In this document: piece after piece, positions 1 through 9,456 of the stretch
Layout of the letters: the number at the start of each line of letters is the position of its first letter
How positions within the stretch are numbered: the first letter of the stretch is position 1
Assembly: GCA_050943135.1 (NCBI GenBank)
Contig: JBMNOP010000014.1
Coordinates: forward strand, 33,021-97,020
Source of the DNA: RUG695 sp050943135
Lineage (GTDB): Bacteria > Planctomycetota > Planctomycetia > Pirellulales > Thermoguttaceae
DNA length: 64,000 nt
Direction of reading: 5' to 3'
Translations under genes and position numbers: made by a program
The notes under the pieces: generated by a model
What the model was told of the DNA's origin: nothing
Database searches by the model: none
What the model saw: the letters and a program-made list of their open reading frames with translations, nothing else

Positions 1-1
1 G

Positions 2-1003
2 CAACCCGATTTTGATATGCCTTTCGAATCCCGTGAAGGGGCGATCAAGGCAATCAACAATCGCAAGAGTGGCTACACGCCTACCCAAGGGCTCAAGGTC
101 TTTCTCGATGAAATTCAGGCCGAGGTTGATGCTGAATATCACCATGAAGATCGAAAGGCCTTTATCGCCAGCGGCACAAGCGGTACGCTTTTCTTGGCAG
201 CGCTTTCGTTCATCGATCCGGGTGACGAAATCATCCTGTTCGATCCTTATTTCGTAATGTACGAGTCTATTGTACGCATGATCGGCGGTGTGCCGGTTTT
301 GATCGACACCTATCCCGATTTTCGGATGGATCCCGACAAGGTGGCAGCAGCGATTACTCCGAAGACAAAGATGATCATTTTCAATTCTCCCGCCAATCCG
401 ACCGGACATGTCGCCACGCGCGAGGAGGTTGAGGGGATCGCTAATCTGGCGGCCAAATACGGTATTCTCTTGATCAGTGACGAAATCTATCGTACCTTCT
501 GCCACGTACCGTTCACCTCGCCGGCGGAATTCAATCCCGATACCCTTGTGATGAACGGCTTTAGCAAGTCGCACGGGATGCCCGGTTGGCGCGTCGGCTA
601 CGCGCACGGTCCGGCCAAAATGATCGAAACGATGTGCAAATTTCAACAGTATTCGTTTGTTTGCGCGCCGCAAGTCGGTCAGTGGGCGGCCCTGGCTGGA
701 CTCAAGGCCGATATGAGTGCCGAGGTTGCCAACTACCGTCGCAAGCGCGATATGATTATCGACGGAATCGGCGATCTTTACGAAGTCGCCCGTCCCGAAG
801 GTGCCTTCTACATGTTCCCGAAAGCTCCTTGGGGGACGGCGTCCGAATTTGTCGAAAAGGCGATTATCAAATATTCCCTCCTGATCATTCCCGGTAATGT
901 GTTCAGCGCACGAGACACCCATTTCCGTATCTCCCATGCCGCAAGCGACGAGACGATCAAACGGGGGATCGACGCACTCCGCAAATTGGCTGCCGACCGC
1001 TGA
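2..1003 (+). CDS. PLP-dependent class I/II aminotransferase, 5' end cut off
   Basis: Fold-type I aminotransferase that moves an amino group between an amino acid and a 2-oxo acid through pyridoxal phosphate. The frame is open from the first bases, where the residues QPDFDMP match the usual N-terminal G-x-P-D-F-x-x-P motif, so the true start lies left of the window and the first ATG at 17 is internal. Seen: NPANPTG (cofactor-binding Asn region), the SDEIYR loop, and NGFSKSHGMPGWRVGY with the Schiff-base lysine encoded at 566-568. The C-terminal HFRISHAAS motif carries the substrate carboxylate-binding Arg. It resembles aspartate/aromatic aminotransferases, but substrate cannot be read from sequence. 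argG follows 50 bp downstream on the same strand, which fits amino-acid metabolism. Confidence 0.9.
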   Translation, partial: QPDFDMPFESREGAIKAINNRKSGYTPTQGLKVFLDEIQAEVDAEYHHEDRKAFIASGTSGTLFLAALSFIDPGDEIILFDPYFVMYESIVRMIGGVPVLIDTYPDFRMDPDKVAAAITPKTKMIIFNSPANPTGHVATREEVEGIANLAAKYGILLISDEIYRTFCHVPFTSPAEFNPDTLVMNGFSKSHGMPGWRVGYAHGPAKMIETMCKFQQYSFVCAPQVGQWAALAGLKADMSAEVANYRRKRDMIIDGIGDLYEVARPEGAFYMFPKAPWGTASEFVEKAIIKYSLLIIPGNVFSARDTHFRISHAASDETIKRGIDALRKLAADR

Positions 1004-1053
1004 AAAAGAAGATTGATTCCCCTGAGTTTTCAATTGAAGGAGAAAAAACAGTT

Positions 1054-2271
1054 ATGGCGAAAAAGAGCTGTGTGTTGGCGTATTCCGGCGGTCTTGACAC
1101 TTCGGTTATCTTGGGATGGCTGATAGATCACGGCTACGATGTTCATTGTGTTTATGTCGATCTCGGCCAGCCATGCGAAGATCGTGCCTCGATCCGTAAG
1201 AAGGCCGAAGATATCGGTGCGGTCTCGGTTCGTTTTATCGATGTCCGTGAAGAACTTTGCCGTGACTACGCTTTTCCGATGATTCAGTGGCAGGCCAAAT
1301 ACGAAGCCGTCTATTTGCTTGGTACGTCGATTGCTCGCCCGATTATCTCGAAGAAAGTTCTCGAAGTCGCTAAAGAAGTCGGCGCCGAAGCTTTTGCCCA
1401 CGGCGCGACAGGGAAAGGGAACGATCAGTGTCGTTTCCAGCTGGCAGCCGAAGCTCTCGAGCCTTCGGTGAAGATGATCACTCCCTGGCGAATGGACGAG
1501 TTCCGGAAAGATTTTCCGGGGCGTACCGAAATGATCGAGTACTGCGTGCGGAAGAATATTCCCGTTAAGGCCTCAATCACCAAACCATATTCTTCCGACG
1601 AAAACTGCCTGCACATCAGTTACGAAGCCGGTCAGCTCGAAGACATGAATGTTTGCGGGCTTGATCTGGTTGAATTCGGAATGTGTGTCCGTCCGCAAGA
1701 CGCCCCCGACGAGGAGACAAAAGTCTCGATCGAATTCGAATCGGGCGTTCCAGTCAAGGTCAACGGCGAAAAGATGACCGCCTACGAGGTGATCGACACG
1801 CTCAACAAGATCGGCGGCCGCAACGGTGTCGGGATCATCGATATGGTTGAAAACCGTTTCGTCGGTATGAAGAGCCGCGGCGTCTACGAATCTCCTGGCA
1901 TGACGATTCTTTACGACGCGCACCGCTACGTAGAGCAGCTGACGCTCGACCGCGACCTGACGCACCTGCGCGACCGTCTCTCTCCAGAAGTCGCTGAAAT
2001 GGTCTACAATGGGTTCTGGTATTGTGCCAAGATGGATGCTCTCCTAGCCTTCATCAAAGAGACGCAGAAACCCGTCTCCGGCTGTGTTGATTTGAAGCTT
2101 TACAAGGGAAACATCATTCTCGACAAACGGGAAAGCGCAAATTCCCTCTACGACGAAGGAATCGCCACGATGGAAGGGAGTGACGCCTACGACCAGAACG
2201 ACGCGACCGGATTCCTGCGTATCCTCGGTCTTCCGCTGCGCGTCCAAGGGAAGGCCCGCCCGCGCGCTTGA
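1054..2271 (+). CDS. argG: Argininosuccinate synthase
   Basis: Joins citrulline and aspartate using ATP to make argininosuccinate, the penultimate step of arginine synthesis, in the cytoplasm. The 405-residue length is normal. The N-terminal ATP-pyrophosphatase loop SGGLDTS is at residues 11-17, followed by further family blocks such as HGATGKGNDQCRF and the PYSSDENCLH segment. The start is supported by a GAAGGAGA ribosome site 10 bases upstream. No other arginine gene is in the window; an aminotransferase precedes it and a transporter follows. Confidence 0.97.
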   Translation: MAKKSCVLAYSGGLDTSVILGWLIDHGYDVHCVYVDLGQPCEDRASIRKKAEDIGAVSVRFIDVREELCRDYAFPMIQWQAKYEAVYLLGTSIARPIISKKVLEVAKEVGAEAFAHGATGKGNDQCRFQLAAEALEPSVKMITPWRMDEFRKDFPGRTEMIEYCVRKNIPVKASITKPYSSDENCLHISYEAGQLEDMNVCGLDLVEFGMCVRPQDAPDEETKVSIEFESGVPVKVNGEKMTAYEVIDTLNKIGGRNGVGIIDMVENRFVGMKSRGVYESPGMTILYDAHRYVEQLTLDRDLTHLRDRLSPEVAEMVYNGFWYCAKMDALLAFIKETQKPVSGCVDLKLYKGNIILDKRESANSLYDEGIATMEGSDAYDQNDATGFLRILGLPLRVQGKARPRA

Positions 2272-2342
2272 TTCTTCTCCCTTTCCGTCCGTACCGACGG
2301 TGCGGACGGAGCTGTGATCGATTTGGTCCCACCTCCATAGGA

Positions 2343-3557
2343 ATGGATTCGGCATCTCCTGTTACGATTAATTGGAAAAAGAACCTTTTCTTTATCTGGC
2401 TGTCGCAATTTCTTTCGATTGCCGGGTTTTCGCTGGTGTTCCCTTTTATTCCGATCTACGTGCGCGACAAATGGGGGATCAGCGGCGAGCACGAACTCGG
2501 GATTTGGATGTCGGCCTTCTACTTTTTCGGAATGCTCAGTTACTGCGGCTCAACTCCTCTTTGGGGTGTACTGGCCGACCGTTACGGACGTAAACTGATG
2601 CTTTTGCGTGCCTGCTATGTGGACGGATTCCTCTTCCCCTGTTTTCTGTTGGCGCCGAATCCGGCTTGTCTGATCCTGATTCGGTTCATCACCTCGGCGT
2701 TTACCGGGACCGTGGCGGCAGCCCAGACGCTCATTGTAACCAACACACCGGAGGAACATCATGGCTTTTGTTTAGGAACCCTATCCTCGGCAATCTGGAG
2801 CGGTAACCTTGCCGGGGTGACAGCCGGAGGGCTTGTTGTTCACTATTTTGGCTTTACGGTCGCTTTTCTCGTGTGTGGAGCCGCTTACCTTTTGGCCGGT
2901 GTTTTGGCCCACCTTTTTGTGCAGGAGAATTTTATCACCCCCCCCAAAGGAACGCTTCACAAGGCGGGAAATCCGTTCCGCGGCTTTTCGACGACGGCGT
3001 GGATGATCTTTGCGATGATCGTGGTGATGGCTCTCGGAAGAAAATTCGACGAACCCTATGTAGCCCTAATGGTCGAAAAGATCTGCGGTCCCGAGAACAC
3101 CGCGCTCTATACCGGTTTGATCAGTACCGCGGCAGCGATCGGCGGGATCCTTTCTGCAATGACGATCGGCTACCTCTGCGATCTCTGGTCGGTTGAAAAA
3201 GTGACGTTGCCTGCGGCGCTTATTGCCGCCGGCGGTATGCTGGCTCAGGCCGGTGCGGGAACCCTCCTCTTTTTCGGAACTGCTCGCTTCATCAACAATC
3301 TGGCGGCCGGAGGCCTGGAACCTGCCTTCTTTTCCATCCTTTCGAAAGTAACCCCGGCCGAAAAGCGTGGGACGGTTTTCGGCTTGGCGTCAAGTTTTCG
3401 AATGGGGGGGATTCTCTTGAGCTCCGTCCTGAGTGGTGTGGTGGTTTGGTTTTCCGGAATCCGGGTGATTTTTGTCGTGGCCGGCCTCTTTTTTCTTCTC
3501 CTTCTGCCGCTGCACGAGGCGGTTCGTAAATCGATGGCCGAAGGTTTGGCTGAGTAG
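2343..3557 (+). CDS. MFS transporter, DHA1-like drug/metabolite exporter
   Basis: Polytopic inner-membrane carrier of the major facilitator superfamily with about 12 hydrophobic segments. The loop between segments 2 and 3 has the family signature (GVLADRYGRKLML, residues about 78-90), and a partial repeat of it (GYLCDLWSVEKV) follows in the second half. The ATG at 2343 gives 404 residues and a short charged N-terminus. An in-frame TTG at 2268 overlapping the argG stop would add 25 unlikely residues. It carries a C8 run near 2938-2945 and a G7 run near 3405. Substrate unknown; multidrug-like exporters of this type cannot be told apart by eye. Confidence 0.85.
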   Translation: MDSASPVTINWKKNLFFIWLSQFLSIAGFSLVFPFIPIYVRDKWGISGEHELGIWMSAFYFFGMLSYCGSTPLWGVLADRYGRKLMLLRACYVDGFLFPCFLLAPNPACLILIRFITSAFTGTVAAAQTLIVTNTPEEHHGFCLGTLSSAIWSGNLAGVTAGGLVVHYFGFTVAFLVCGAAYLLAGVLAHLFVQENFITPPKGTLHKAGNPFRGFSTTAWMIFAMIVVMALGRKFDEPYVALMVEKICGPENTALYTGLISTAAAIGGILSAMTIGYLCDLWSVEKVTLPAALIAAGGMLAQAGAGTLLFFGTARFINNLAAGGLEPAFFSILSKVTPAEKRGTVFGLASSFRMGGILLSSVLSGVVVWFSGIRVIFVVAGLFFLLLLPLHEAVRKSMAEGLAE

Positions 3558-3729
3558 CCGATTCTCACCCGAACGCCGTAGGCTGAATTTGTCCCCGGTA
3601 AGACTTGTTTATTTTCCCCCCCCGATGTAAAATGGTGGGGCCTAGGGGAACAATTTTTCGTCTTTCTGCACTCTTTCTCTCGAAGGATGCGTTGGGTGAG
3701 TGTCTATACTTTACGGTATGGAGTGCTTT

Positions 3730-6700
3730 ATGAGTTTATTCCGTTCTGTGCGAACCGCGTTTGTTGCCGGTCTCTTGTTTCTTTTTTTTGCTTCCGCTGC
3801 CTCGGCTGATCCATGGGGGGAACGCGATCTTGAAAAAGGTTTTCGTGACTGGCTTGGAGCCGACTGGATTTTGCAAGATGGTGGAAACCCCGGTACGATC
3901 TTCGCTTCCGACGATTCCTGGGATCAGGAGATCGCGGTGATCCGAAGGGCCGCCGAAGAGTTGGCCGAGTATAATCGGCCTCTTGCCGAAGAGAAAATCG
4001 CGGCTGCCGAGGAACTGGCCGTGGCCAAAGTCCCGGCAAGAGACCTGCGCTGGAAAGAGATTTACCTGGCGATCTGCTGGCAACGGCGTCGGTATCGACT
4101 CGAAACTCCGGTCGAAGAGACTCCGGTCATCGTCTTCACCAAGCACTATGTGATGGGGGCAAGTCATTACGCTTATACCGAAGATGTGAGTGACGAAGAA
4201 TTTAAGGACATCAGTATCGACCGTAAGCCGGGTGGGCAGCTCTGCACGTTGACAGTTAACAAAGACGGTACCACCGAAACAAAGGTCCTCTACGAAGTTT
4301 CGGACGGTTCGATTCGTGACCCCGACGTCTCCTACGACGGAAAACGAATCGTCTTTTCGATGAGAACCAGTTTTACGGAAGACGATTATCACCTCTATGA
4401 ATATTCGGTGGAAACGGGCCAGGTGCGCCAACTGACCTTCGGTTTGGGTGTGGCCGATATCGAACCGGCGTATATGCCCAACGGTGATATTGTCTTCGGC
4501 TCGACCCGCTGTATTCAGCTGACCGACTGCTGGTGGACCGAGGTGTCGAACATCTTTATGTGCGACGGTGACGGTCGGTTTCTCCGGCGTATTACCTATG
4601 ACCAAGTAACCGTCAATTATCCAAAACCCCTTGCCGACGGGCGAATCCTCTACACCCGTTGGGATTACAACGACCGCAATCACACTTTCCCGCAGCCCCT
4701 TTTCGTGATGAACTCAGACGGGACGGCACAGACCGAGTTCTATGGGAACAACTCCTATTTCCCGACGTCGATCCTTCATGCACGGGGGATCCCCAATTCC
4801 GGGAGTAAAGCTGTTGGGATTGCCGCAGGTCACCACACCTATCAACACGGCAAGCTGATTATGATCGATCGAACGAAAGGAACTCAAGAAAACGAAGGCG
4901 CGACGCTGATCGCTCCGGTACGGGAAACCCCGGCCGACCGTATCGATGTCTACGGCCAAGACGGCGAGTTGTTCGCCTATCCCTATCCGTTGAATGACTC
5001 CGAATTTCTTGTGACATATACCCCCCTGGGGCGTTCCGACTGGTACAAAACACCGTTCGGGGTCTATTGGTTCGACATTGACGGGCGTCGCGAACTTCTG
5101 GCATTTGACCCGGCAATCAGTTGCAATCAGCCGGTGCCTTTGAATCCACGGGAAGTTCCTCCTTCGCGCCCTTCCGATGTCGACTACTCCAAATCGACGG
5201 GACGTTACTATGTCCAAAACGTTTACGAAGGGCCGGGGCTTAACGGAATCGAACAGGGAACGATCAAGTCGATTCGGATTGTCTCGCTCCTCTACCGTCC
5301 CTGCGGGTTGGGTCACAATTGGAACTGGGGGGAGATTGTTAGCTCGAACGTTTCAACCCCGGTTTCGATCAACGGGACCTGGGACGCCAAAAAGGTTATC
5401 GGGGAGGTTCCGGTAGAGGCTGACGGTTCTGCCTATTTCGAGGTGCCTGCCCGCACCCCCGTTTATTTCCAGCTCCTCGACGAAAATCATGACACGGTTC
5501 AGACGATGCGCAGTTGGTCCACCCTACAGCCCGGGGAACTGTTTGGTTGTGTCGGTTGCCATGAACCGAAAGACAGCATCATCGCCAACACCTCGGGTCA
5601 GACGACCGACGCGTTGAAAAAGCCGGTCGCGATCCCGCAGAACTTTTACGAGCCGGGGCCAGGGTATCGGCAGAACGACGGTTTCAGTTACGTTCGCGAC
5701 ATTCAGCCGATTTTCGATCGCAACTGTGTGTCGTGCCACGACGGGGGCGAGTCGGCGCCCGCGCCGAACCTGACGGCAGACTACGCAGCAAGTCTTGACG
5801 ACGAAATGAAGGGAAAACGTGATTTCAGCGAGTCCTACGTTCAACTGGTTGATGCCGGGAATAAGGAGAAAAAATATATCGACTGGCCCGACATTCATTC
5901 TCCCCCCCACCTGATGAAAGCGCCGGTTGCCGGTGCGGCCAACAGTCCGATGATGAAGTTGCTCCGAGAACGTACCGGCTCGCACAGCGGGGTGATTCTT
6001 TCCGAAACCGATCTGCGTAAGATCGCCCTCTGGATCGATCTGTTTGTGCCGTATTGCGGATCCTATGATGAAGCGAATCTTTGGAATAAGGACGAAAAAT
6101 CTCTTTACGAGTTTTATGTGAAAAAACGAGAAGCCTCGGAAGAGGTTGAGCGTGTGAATATAGCCAAGCTGGTAGAGGTGGCCGCCGGCGGCGCACTGCC
6201 CGACGTGTCGGAATTTCCTCGCTTCGCATTCGGTGGAGTCGGACTTAAAGCGAAATACCGTTCCGATTGGATCGCACGGGAAATTCCCGCGACCACTCGC
6301 AAGTCGGGGGAAGAAAACTTCTACCGCAACCTGGCGCTGAACCCGAACGATGTTCAGGGAACCGAACCGGTGGCCTATCCGCACGCCTGGACGAATAGTG
6401 AGTCGGGGTATCTCCGAAAGAACTCTGCCGCAGCGGCTATTGACGGTTTGGCCTCGCAGGGAGAAGCTGCTTGGCGTCCGAACTGTCGGCGCGATGCATT
6501 TTTACAGATCGATCTGGGGCATGAAGCACAGGTTGATCGAATAGACATCGTCTTCGATCTGGACGAAGAGGGCTCCGATGTCTGGACGAGTGGTACGCTC
6601 CGATTCTCGGATGGTTCAAGCGTCGATGTTACCTTTGATCGTACCTCAGAAAAACAGACGATCTCTTTCGAGAAGCATGTTACCGACTCGGTCCGTTTGA

Positions 6701-6774
6701 CAAATCTTCGGTCTGAATCTTTGGCTTCCCCGAAGGGAATCGCGGAGTTGGAGGTTTGGGGAGTTTCACTGTGA
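3730..6774 (+). CDS. HzsA-like exported c-type cytochrome with TolB-like and discoidin-like domains
   Basis: Exported protein of 1014 residues. A signal peptide covers residues 1 to about 26. Next comes a long TolB-like beta-propeller region (repeats of the type PDVSYDGKRIVFS and EPAYMPNGDIVFGS), then two covalent heme sites, CVGCH at 607-611 and CVSCH at 666-670, and a C-terminal beta-sandwich resembling an F5/8 type C domain (IDGLASQGEAAWR then FLQIDLG). This order resembles planctomycete proteins related to the hydrazine synthase alpha subunit. No other anammox-type gene is nearby, so hydrazine chemistry is not implied. ATG 3730 was chosen for its GGAG ribosome site; ATG 3718 and GTG 3700 are alternatives. 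Substrate and partner unknown. Confidence 0.75.
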   Translation: MSLFRSVRTAFVAGLLFLFFASAASADPWGERDLEKGFRDWLGADWILQDGGNPGTIFASDDSWDQEIAVIRRAAEELAEYNRPLAEEKIAAAEELAVAKVPARDLRWKEIYLAICWQRRRYRLETPVEETPVIVFTKHYVMGASHYAYTEDVSDEEFKDISIDRKPGGQLCTLTVNKDGTTETKVLYEVSDGSIRDPDVSYDGKRIVFSMRTSFTEDDYHLYEYSVETGQVRQLTFGLGVADIEPAYMPNGDIVFGSTRCIQLTDCWWTEVSNIFMCDGDGRFLRRITYDQVTVNYPKPLADGRILYTRWDYNDRNHTFPQPLFVMNSDGTAQTEFYGNNSYFPTSILHARGIPNSGSKAVGIAAGHHTYQHGKLIMIDRTKGTQENEGATLIAPVRETPADRIDVYGQDGELFAYPYPLNDSEFLVTYTPLGRSDWYKTPFGVYWFDIDGRRELLAFDPAISCNQPVPLNPREVPPSRPSDVDYSKSTGRYYVQNVYEGPGLNGIEQGTIKSIRIVSLLYRPCGLGHNWNWGEIVSSNVSTPVSINGTWDAKKVIGEVPVEADGSAYFEVPARTPVYFQLLDENHDTVQTMRSWSTLQPGELFGCVGCHEPKDSIIANTSGQTTDALKKPVAIPQNFYEPGPGYRQNDGFSYVRDIQPIFDRNCVSCHDGGESAPAPNLTADYAASLDDEMKGKRDFSESYVQLVDAGNKEKKYIDWPDIHSPPHLMKAPVAGAANSPMMKLLRERTGSHSGVILSETDLRKIALWIDLFVPYCGSYDEANLWNKDEKSLYEFYVKKREASEEVERVNIAKLVEVAAGGALPDVSEFPRFAFGGVGLKAKYRSDWIAREIPATTRKSGEENFYRNLALNPNDVQGTEPVAYPHAWTNSESGYLRKNSAAAAIDGLASQGEAAWRPNCRRDAFLQIDLGHEAQVDRIDIVFDLDEEGSDVWTSGTLRFSDGSSVDVTFDRTSEKQTISFEKHVTDSVRLTNLRSESLASPKGIAELEVWGVSL

Positions 6775-6799
6775 ACCTTTTCGTTTCCCGTTTTAGGAA

Positions 6800-8104
6800 A
6801 TGCGAAGAGTGTCTCGACGTCGATTTTATCTTGCAGCGGTCCTGATCCTGTTTCTAGCTTTCGCACTGCGATTAGGTGGAGCGATCGCCTGGGAGCGTTT
6901 CGTCGGTTCGAGTCGAGAGACGCCGTTTTTTTTCGGCGACAGTGATTCTTACTGGCAATTGGGCCGCGCGTTGGCCAACGGTGCGCATTACGAACATGAC
7001 CCGGTCCGTCAATGGAAAGTCTTCCGCATGCCGGGCTATCCGCTCTTGTTGTCCCCCCTCTTTTTTGTTTCGGATGACCCGCCTGTTTTTGCCGCACGCC
7101 TCGAAAATGTTTTTCTGGGTGTTGCCACGGTCCTTCTGACCGGAGTCCTCGCCAACGCACTTTCGCACGACAGACGGGTCGTTCTTCTGGCGATGCTGTT
7201 GGCTGCGGTCCTTCCCGAACTGATCTTACAGTCGGTGGGAGTGTTGTCGGAAGAGCTTTTCTGTGTCATAACCCTTGCACTTTCCCTTGCGTTGATCGGA
7301 CTTATACGTAGCGCCTTTTCTTCCGGTTGGGCGTTTTTGACCGGGGTGCTTTGGGGGTTGGCGGTTTATGTACGTCCCGACGGACTTTACCTGCTCCCTT
7401 TTACAGTACTTGTGTATCTTCTCTTTTCCGACGCCCGTCGGTTTGTTGCCTCGTTTTTCGGCCGTTTCCTAACCTCGGTTGGGGTAACGCTTTTGGTTTT
7501 CGCCACGCTCCTGGCTCCATGGTGGGTAAGGAATTATCGATTGACCGGCACGTTTGTGCCGACGACACTCCAGGTAGGGGCGAGTCTTTACGACGGGCTT
7601 TCCCCGACGGCGGACGGCCGGAGCAATATGGATTTTGTCGATCGGTTTCGGAACGAAGCAGCATCGGAACCATCGTCCGAGTTCTATGAGGTTCGGCTCG
7701 ACCGCTTGATGAAAAATGCCGCACTCGATTGGGCTACGACGCATCCGGCCAAGGTGTTTCATTTGGCGTGTGTTAAATTTGCCCGTCTCTGGAATATCTT
7801 TCCGAACGAGCCTACTTTTTCGGCACTTCCGGGAAAACTACTGATCTTCCTTTCTTTCGGCCCGCTGTTGCTCTGTGCTTTGGGTGGTGTGTGGCAGTAC
7901 CGGCGTAACCGTCTTTCGTATCTTTTATGGATTCCGGCGATCTACGTGACCCTTCTGCATCTCATCTTTGTTTCTTCGCTCCGGTATCGCGCACCGGTTC
8001 TGCCCGGACTTGCGATTCTCGCTGCCCTCTTTTTGGTCTCTTTTCGAGGCAAAGAGAAAGCCGTCGTGACCCACCGTGATACCGAAACAGAAGAGGTCTC
8101 CTGA
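6800..8104 (+). CDS. GT39/ArnT-like membrane glycosyltransferase
   Basis: Integral membrane protein of 434 residues with about ten or more hydrophobic segments, of the GT-C fold that uses polyprenyl-phosphate sugars. The acidic motif GDSDSYW (Asp47, Asp49) sits in the first external loop after membrane segment 1, where the catalytic DxD-type residues of PMT/ArnT enzymes lie. VRNYRLTG and the C-terminal SLRYRAPVLPGLAIL are also typical. It would add a sugar to a lipid or protein on the outer face of the inner membrane. Acceptor and sugar are unknown. It starts 25 bp after the HzsA-like gene and may share its transcript. Confidence 0.75.
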   Translation: MRRVSRRRFYLAAVLILFLAFALRLGGAIAWERFVGSSRETPFFFGDSDSYWQLGRALANGAHYEHDPVRQWKVFRMPGYPLLLSPLFFVSDDPPVFAARLENVFLGVATVLLTGVLANALSHDRRVVLLAMLLAAVLPELILQSVGVLSEELFCVITLALSLALIGLIRSAFSSGWAFLTGVLWGLAVYVRPDGLYLLPFTVLVYLLFSDARRFVASFFGRFLTSVGVTLLVFATLLAPWWVRNYRLTGTFVPTTLQVGASLYDGLSPTADGRSNMDFVDRFRNEAASEPSSEFYEVRLDRLMKNAALDWATTHPAKVFHLACVKFARLWNIFPNEPTFSALPGKLLIFLSFGPLLLCALGGVWQYRRNRLSYLLWIPAIYVTLLHLIFVSSLRYRAPVLPGLAILAALFLVSFRGKEKAVVTHRDTETEEVS

Positions 8105-8132
8105 GTTCCTGAACGGGAGGCATTCCCCCCTG

Positions 8133-8155
8133 CCGGGATTAATGAAATTTCCCGG
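8133..8155. terminator. Weak hairpin between convergent genes
   Basis: A 6-bp stem, CCGGGA pairing with TCCCGG across an 11-base loop, lies in the 71-bp gap between the convergent glycosyltransferase and hemA genes. There is no clear T run on either side, so a terminator role is only suggested by position. Confidence 0.3.
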
Positions 8156-8175
8156 GCATATTTGTGCGTCTGAGC

Positions 8176-9456
8176 TTACTTGTCCTGGAAGCGGAAAAGC
8201 TTGAACATCGCGTCCAAAAGACGGGTCGGTTTCTCTTCCTGCGACTCGTCACGCAGCGAGCGCATCGGCGCATGGAGGAGTTTGTTGATCAGATGGTCGA
8301 AGGCATAACGAATTTCTGCCTTGGTTTCGGGAGAGAGATCGCCGCATTTGTTCAGGAGCCGTTCGACCTCTTCGTCTTTCACATTGTTCCATTGTCGGCG
8401 CAATTTGCCGATCAGTTCGCCGGAGTCGCGTAGTCGGATGTTTTTCAAAAACGATTCTGTTTCCTGGTTGATCACCCGCAACGCTTTGGGGATCTCACGG
8501 TCACGCGCCTTGCGGTTTCGCAGGCACGCTTTTTCGAGGTCGTCGATTGAGTAGAGATAGAGGTTTGGAAATCCGGCAAGCTGCTCATCCAGGTTACGCG
8601 GAACCGATAAGTCGAGCATAAAAAGGGGGCGACCGATACGCAACGGCGCGATCGCGCGGTAGTCCGCGACGGTAATGACCGGTTCGGTCGACCCGGTCGC
8701 GGCGATCAGCAGATCGGCCCTCGCCAGTTCCGAAATGCGATCGGTCCAGTTGACCGCTGCGCCACCGAAACGTTCTGCCAGCCCGTCGGCCTTTTCTTGG
8801 TCGCGGTTGGCCACGACAATCTTGTTCCCGCCGGCTTCTTTCAGATAGCGGAGGGTTTCTTCGGCCATCTCGCCCGCACCGAGAACGAGCGTGTGCTTGT
8901 CGGAGAGCTTTTCGAAAAGCTCCAGGGCAAAATCGGAGACGGCGATCGCCGGAATGCTGACCCGATGCCGAAAGAGTTCCGTCTCGACCGAAACCTGTTT
9001 CGCCGCTTTTAGCGCGTGCTGAAAGAGGGAATGCAGTGCGATCCCCGTGCTCCCCCCGTCGGAGGCGATGCTGTAGGCTTCTTTGATTTGAGCCAAGATT
9101 TGCGGCTCTCCCAACACCATACTCTCTAGGCTTGCCGCGACCGAGAACAGGTGGCGAATGGCCTCGTCACCATCGAGAAGGCGGAAATTTTCTTCCCGGA
9201 GTTTTCCGTCGGGGTTTTTCTCAGCCCGTGTTGCCAGGAAGTGCATCATTGCGGTGTCTTCTGGGAAGGCGTCTTCCTGAGTGCCGAGGTAGAGCTCCGT
9301 GCGATTACAGGTCGAAAGGAGAACCGCCTCGGTCTCCGGAAAAGCTTCGCGCCAGCTTTCCAGGAAGGGGCGCACCTGGCTTTGAGAAAAGAAATATGTC
9401 TCGCGAACGGCGACCGACGCCGTTTTATGATCGATTCCTATCATGCGGAATTTCAC
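8176..9456 (-). CDS. hemA: Glutamyl-tRNA reductase
   Basis: First enzyme of the C5 heme pathway: reduces glutamyl-tRNA to glutamate-1-semialdehyde with NADPH. Seen: GIDHKTA near the N-terminus, the catalytic cysteine in STCNRTEL (Cys50), the FSVAASLESMVLGEPQIL block, and the NADPH loop LVLGAGEMAEETL near residue 190. Length 426 is normal. The GTG at 9456 overlaps the stop of the upstream HemX/CcsA-like gene (GTGA), which points to coupled translation; an ATG four codons in is the alternative. HemA next to a HemX/CcsA-like membrane protein is a common arrangement. Confidence 0.96.
   Translation of the reverse strand: MKFRMIGIDHKTASVAVRETYFFSQSQVRPFLESWREAFPETEAVLLSTCNRTELYLGTQEDAFPEDTAMMHFLATRAEKNPDGKLREENFRLLDGDEAIRHLFSVAASLESMVLGEPQILAQIKEAYSIASDGGSTGIALHSLFQHALKAAKQVSVETELFRHRVSIPAIAVSDFALELFEKLSDKHTLVLGAGEMAEETLRYLKEAGGNKIVVANRDQEKADGLAERFGGAAVNWTDRISELARADLLIAATGSTEPVITVADYRAIAPLRIGRPLFMLDLSVPRNLDEQLAGFPNLYLYSIDDLEKACLRNRKARDREIPKALRVINQETESFLKNIRLRDSGELIGKLRRQWNNVKDEEVERLLNKCGDLSPETKAEIRYAFDHLINKLLHAPMRSLRDESQEEKPTRLLDAMFKLFRFQDK

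Noticed and set aside
3730..6774. Hydrazine synthase proper (anammox metabolism)
   Set aside because: No beta/gamma subunits, hydrazine dehydrogenase or other anammox genes are in view; HzsA-like proteins also occur in non-anammox planctomycetes.
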